From Streptomyces africanus (GTDB lineage: Bacteria > Actinomycetota > Actinomycetes > Streptomycetales > Streptomycetaceae): 64,000 nucleotides of DNA. The position numbers and the translations under genes are program-made. The number at the start of each line of letters is the position of its first letter. Within the stretch, counting starts at the first letter, position 1. Below, in pieces: positions 61,932-64,000 of this stretch. Under the pieces are notes generated by a model. It saw only the letters and a program-made list of their open reading frames with translations, had not been told where the DNA came from and searched no databases. The DNA lies in assembly GCF_002150735.1 (NCBI RefSeq), contig NZ_MUKA01000268.1, forward strand, positions 1 through 64,000, in the 5' to 3' direction.

Positions 61932-62834
61932 ATGGGTGGGAGCAGGGGCGTCGTCGTGGTGGTCGCCGGGATGGTGCTGGCTGTCGGAGGATGCGGGGGC
62001 CCGGCGGACGAGGCGCACCGGGCGGACGGCTCGGCCGGAAAGGGGACGGTGTCCCCGACCCCGGTGCGGTCGCCGTCCGGGGAATTGGTGACATGGGTCG
62101 GCGGCCTGTGCGAGTCGACGGTCGCGCTCAAGAACCTGCGGGCACAGAGCGCCGCCGACGTGAAGGAGATCCGGGGCGCGGACGAGGGGGATCTCATCGC
62201 CCGGGCCGGTGCCATCGGTTATCTCTCCTCGACCCCGTCGGCGGTCGACGATGTGCGGAGCGGCCTGGACGAACTCGGCTCGTCGGGCGTTCCCGCGGCC
62301 GACCGGCTACTCGGCGCCCTGCGGAAGAAGGTGACGGGTGTCGCCACGGAACTCGAAGGGATGTCACCGGCCATGGCCGTCGACGACGCCGCGGGCAGCG
62401 CCGAGGACGTCGACGAGCTCGTCCAGTCCCTCACCCCGCCGAAGCCGGACCTGCCGGCGCTCGCCGCGAAGGATCCACGGCTCGGGGCCGCGTACGAGCG
62501 GGCCGAGCAGTGCGCCCCGGGCTGGAAGCCGGCCGGCCGGGACACGTCCTCGCCCGCGCCGGCCGGCCCCCTGCCGAAGGCCGCGGACGGCAAGAACTAC
62601 CGGGCCTGCGCGGACGGCGCGTGCGAGGTGCTGGTGACGTCCACGGCCGACATCACGGCGGACGGCACGCGCGTGCACGTCTCCGTGGCGGACGACTACG
62701 TCACCTTCCAGTCGGGGGGCACCCTGATGCAGCTCGGCGGCGCGGGCGGCGAGGCCGGTTTCGGCGACGCCCTGAAGGCGACCGTCGTGGCGCACGACAA
62801 GGACGGGGCCGTACTGAAGTTCACCCTGCCCTAA
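61932..62834 (+). CDS. lipoprotein of unknown function
   Basis: A 300-residue protein from ATG 61932 with GGAAAGG upstream. The signal peptide ends in the lipobox VGGC (Cys about residue 21). Residues 45-200 are mostly helical (LCESTVALKNLRAQSAADVKEI and similar), and a C-terminal beta-rich part (YRACADGACEVLVTSTADI) carries one Cys pair. No family is recognised. Its stop overlaps the stop of the convergent WD40 gene by two to three bases. Confidence 0.65.
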   Translation: MGGSRGVVVVVAGMVLAVGGCGGPADEAHRADGSAGKGTVSPTPVRSPSGELVTWVGGLCESTVALKNLRAQSAADVKEIRGADEGDLIARAGAIGYLSSTPSAVDDVRSGLDELGSSGVPAADRLLGALRKKVTGVATELEGMSPAMAVDDAAGSAEDVDELVQSLTPPKPDLPALAAKDPRLGAAYERAEQCAPGWKPAGRDTSSPAPAGPLPKAADGKNYRACADGACEVLVTSTADITADGTRVHVSVADDYVTFQSGGTLMQLGGAGGEAGFGDALKATVVAHDKDGAVLKFTLP

Positions 62835-64000
62835 CCGCCCTGGCAGGCCTCCCGGTAGCCGAGCCGGGGCAGGTGCTCCCGCCAGTCGGCCCGGGTCAGG
62901 ATCCCGCCGGTGTGCGCGCAGACGTACCGTGCCGCGCGGTCCGCGTCCAGCGTCCACACCCGGGCCGTGAGGTCGTAGCCGGCGGAGGCGAGGGTGTCGC
63001 CGCGCGGGCTGAACGCGACGGTGGTGACGGTGTCGAGGTGGCCGGTGAGTTCCTGTCCGGCCGGCTCGGCCCGGGCCGGGTCGGACACGTCCCACAGGCG
63101 GACCGTGTGGTCGCCGCTGCCGGTCGCCAGCGTCCTGCCGTCCGGGGCGAAGGACAGGGCCCGGACCGCCGCGCGGTGTCCGGTCAGCTCCTGTCCCCAC
63201 GGGCGGGCGCGGTCGCCTCGTTCGACGTCCCGTACGTCCCACAGCCGCACCGTACGGTCGTCGCTGCCCGTCGCCAGGGTCCTCCCGTCCGGGGCGAAGG
63301 CCACCGCTTCGACCGACTCGTCGTGCCCGGTGAGGGCGGCGCCCGCGGGCCGGGCCCGCGCCCCGGCGTCGTCCACGTGCCACAGGCGGGCCGTGGCGTC
63401 CTCCGCGCCGGTGGCCAGGAGGCGGCCGTCCGGGGCGAAGGCCACGGAGGTGACGGTGTCCGTGTGGCCGCGCAGGCGGGCGCCGAGCGGCCGTGGGCGG
63501 TCCGGTCGCCGTACGTCCCACAGCCGGACCGTGTCGTCCGCGCCGCCGGTGGCCAGGGTGCGGCCGTCCGGCGCGAAGGCGACGGCGTGGACCTCGCCGT
63601 CGTGGGCGCGCAGGGGCGCTCCGAGCGGGGCCGGGCGGTCGGGCGTGGAGACGTCCCACAGGCGTACGGTGCCGTCCGCCGAGCCGCTGACCGCCGTACG
63701 GCCGTCCGGCGCGAAGGCGACGGCGAGCACCCGGTCCTCGTGGACGAGCGGGCGCGGCAGCCGGCGCGGGCGGTCCGGGCGGCGTACGTCCCACAGGCGG
63801 ACCAGACCGTCGTCGGTGCTGGCGGCGGCGAGCAGGCGTCCGTCGGGGCTGTAGGCGACGGCGGTCACCGGGTTGGTGAAGTCCGTGAGGACCGTCGGCG
63901 GCCGGTGCCAGAGCAGGACGCCGCCGTCGGCGCCGGTGCTGGCGAGGGTGCGGCCGTCGGGGCTGAAGGCCACCTCCCACACGGGCTCCGTGTGCCCGGT
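62831..64000 (-). CDS. WD40-repeat protein, C-terminal part (partial)
   Basis: The frame is open to the last base of the window, so only the C-terminal 389 residues are seen. At least eight WD40 blades are visible, each with VAFAPDGRTLATGSxD and VRLWDV. The tail AARYVCAHTGGILTRADW and YREACQG is the cap I associate with the end of Streptomyces nSTAND/WD40 proteins, whose N-terminal protease or NTPase domain would lie outside the window. The propeller would serve as a protein-binding platform. Confidence 0.85.
   Translation of the reverse strand, partial: TGHTEPVWEVAFSPDGRTLASTGADGGVLLWHRPPTVLTDFTNPVTAVAYSPDGRLLAAASTDDGLVRLWDVRRPDRPRRLPRPLVHEDRVLAVAFAPDGRTAVSGSADGTVRLWDVSTPDRPAPLGAPLRAHDGEVHAVAFAPDGRTLATGGADDTVRLWDVRRPDRPRPLGARLRGHTDTVTSVAFAPDGRLLATGAEDATARLWHVDDAGARARPAGAALTGHDESVEAVAFAPDGRTLATGSDDRTVRLWDVRDVERGDRARPWGQELTGHRAAVRALSFAPDGRTLATGSGDHTVRLWDVSDPARAEPAGQELTGHLDTVTTVAFSPRGDTLASAGYDLTARVWTLDADRAARYVCAHTGGILTRADWREHLPRLGYREACQGG

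Overview
This is a very GC-rich actinobacterial chromosome segment. Gene families, codon bias towards G/C at third positions, GTG/TTG starts and the many ATGA/GTGA stop-start overlaps all point to a Streptomyces-like organism. I see no tRNA, rRNA, CRISPR array, insertion sequence or integrase. The window looks like ordinary chromosome interrupted by small islands of gene decay and a few accessory loci.

Layout: 1-2132 the end of a lipid kinase and a DHA2 drug exporter. 2240-12227 a potassium block: an APC-type permease, then a 27-residue microprotein, kdpF, kdpA, kdpB, kdpC, kdpE and kdpD in one chain, preceded by four helically phased GTCA direct repeats that may be a KdpE operator. 12236-12675 a P450 gene reduced to motifs by stacked deletions. 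12734-16971 Spo0M, a BlaI/M56 pair, a PAP2-type phosphatase and an ArsR sensor; the ArsR gene faces a His-tailed MFS exporter (17103-18443) across a 24-bp palindrome. 18456-24000 an anti-sigma-type ATPase, an ArsR/DUF5937 regulator and a divergent M20 hydrolase plus amino-acid ABC importer. 24030-28000 an MBL-fold protein with an NTF2 partner, MarR, a GvpU-like protein, a duplicated-domain lipoprotein and DUF5990. 28105-33223 a SpoIIE phosphatase, a cold-shock protein, a DEAD-box helicase, a CBS-like protein, a SCO5918-like protein, then a structured non-coding stretch and a MerR gene.

33260-37565 three DUF5994 paralogues, a VOC protein and a rhamnose-4-epimerase-like enzyme. 37596-39457 a two-component system. 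39580-44827 a glycosyltransferase/DUF2064/methyltransferase chain opposed by a membrane molybdenum oxidoreductase, and a polytopic membrane protein. 45169-46030 a lower-GC secreted protein with a small acidic partner, possibly toxin and immunity. 46106-48082 a secreted protein-arginine deiminase whose ribosome-binding site and start codon lie inside a long hairpin. 48720-54667 a five-gene CoA-dependent catabolic operon with a LysR gene upstream. 55355-60421 a 1688-residue protein joining a caspase-like protease, an Hsp90/GHKL ATPase and an array of winged-helix-like modules: the strongest candidate here for an uncommon biological (conflict/defence) system. 60432-61110 a deletion scar fusing an amine oxidase start to an AidA/PixA gene. 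61333-64000 a secreted SH3-like protein, a lipoprotein and a WD40 protein running off the window.

The best-supported unexplained signals are the caspase-Hsp90-wHTH protein, the hairpin over the deiminase start, the palindrome-promoter-RNA-terminator arrangement before the MerR gene, the secreted-protein/partner pair and the kdp direct repeats. Function calls come from motif recognition by eye; no database search was run.
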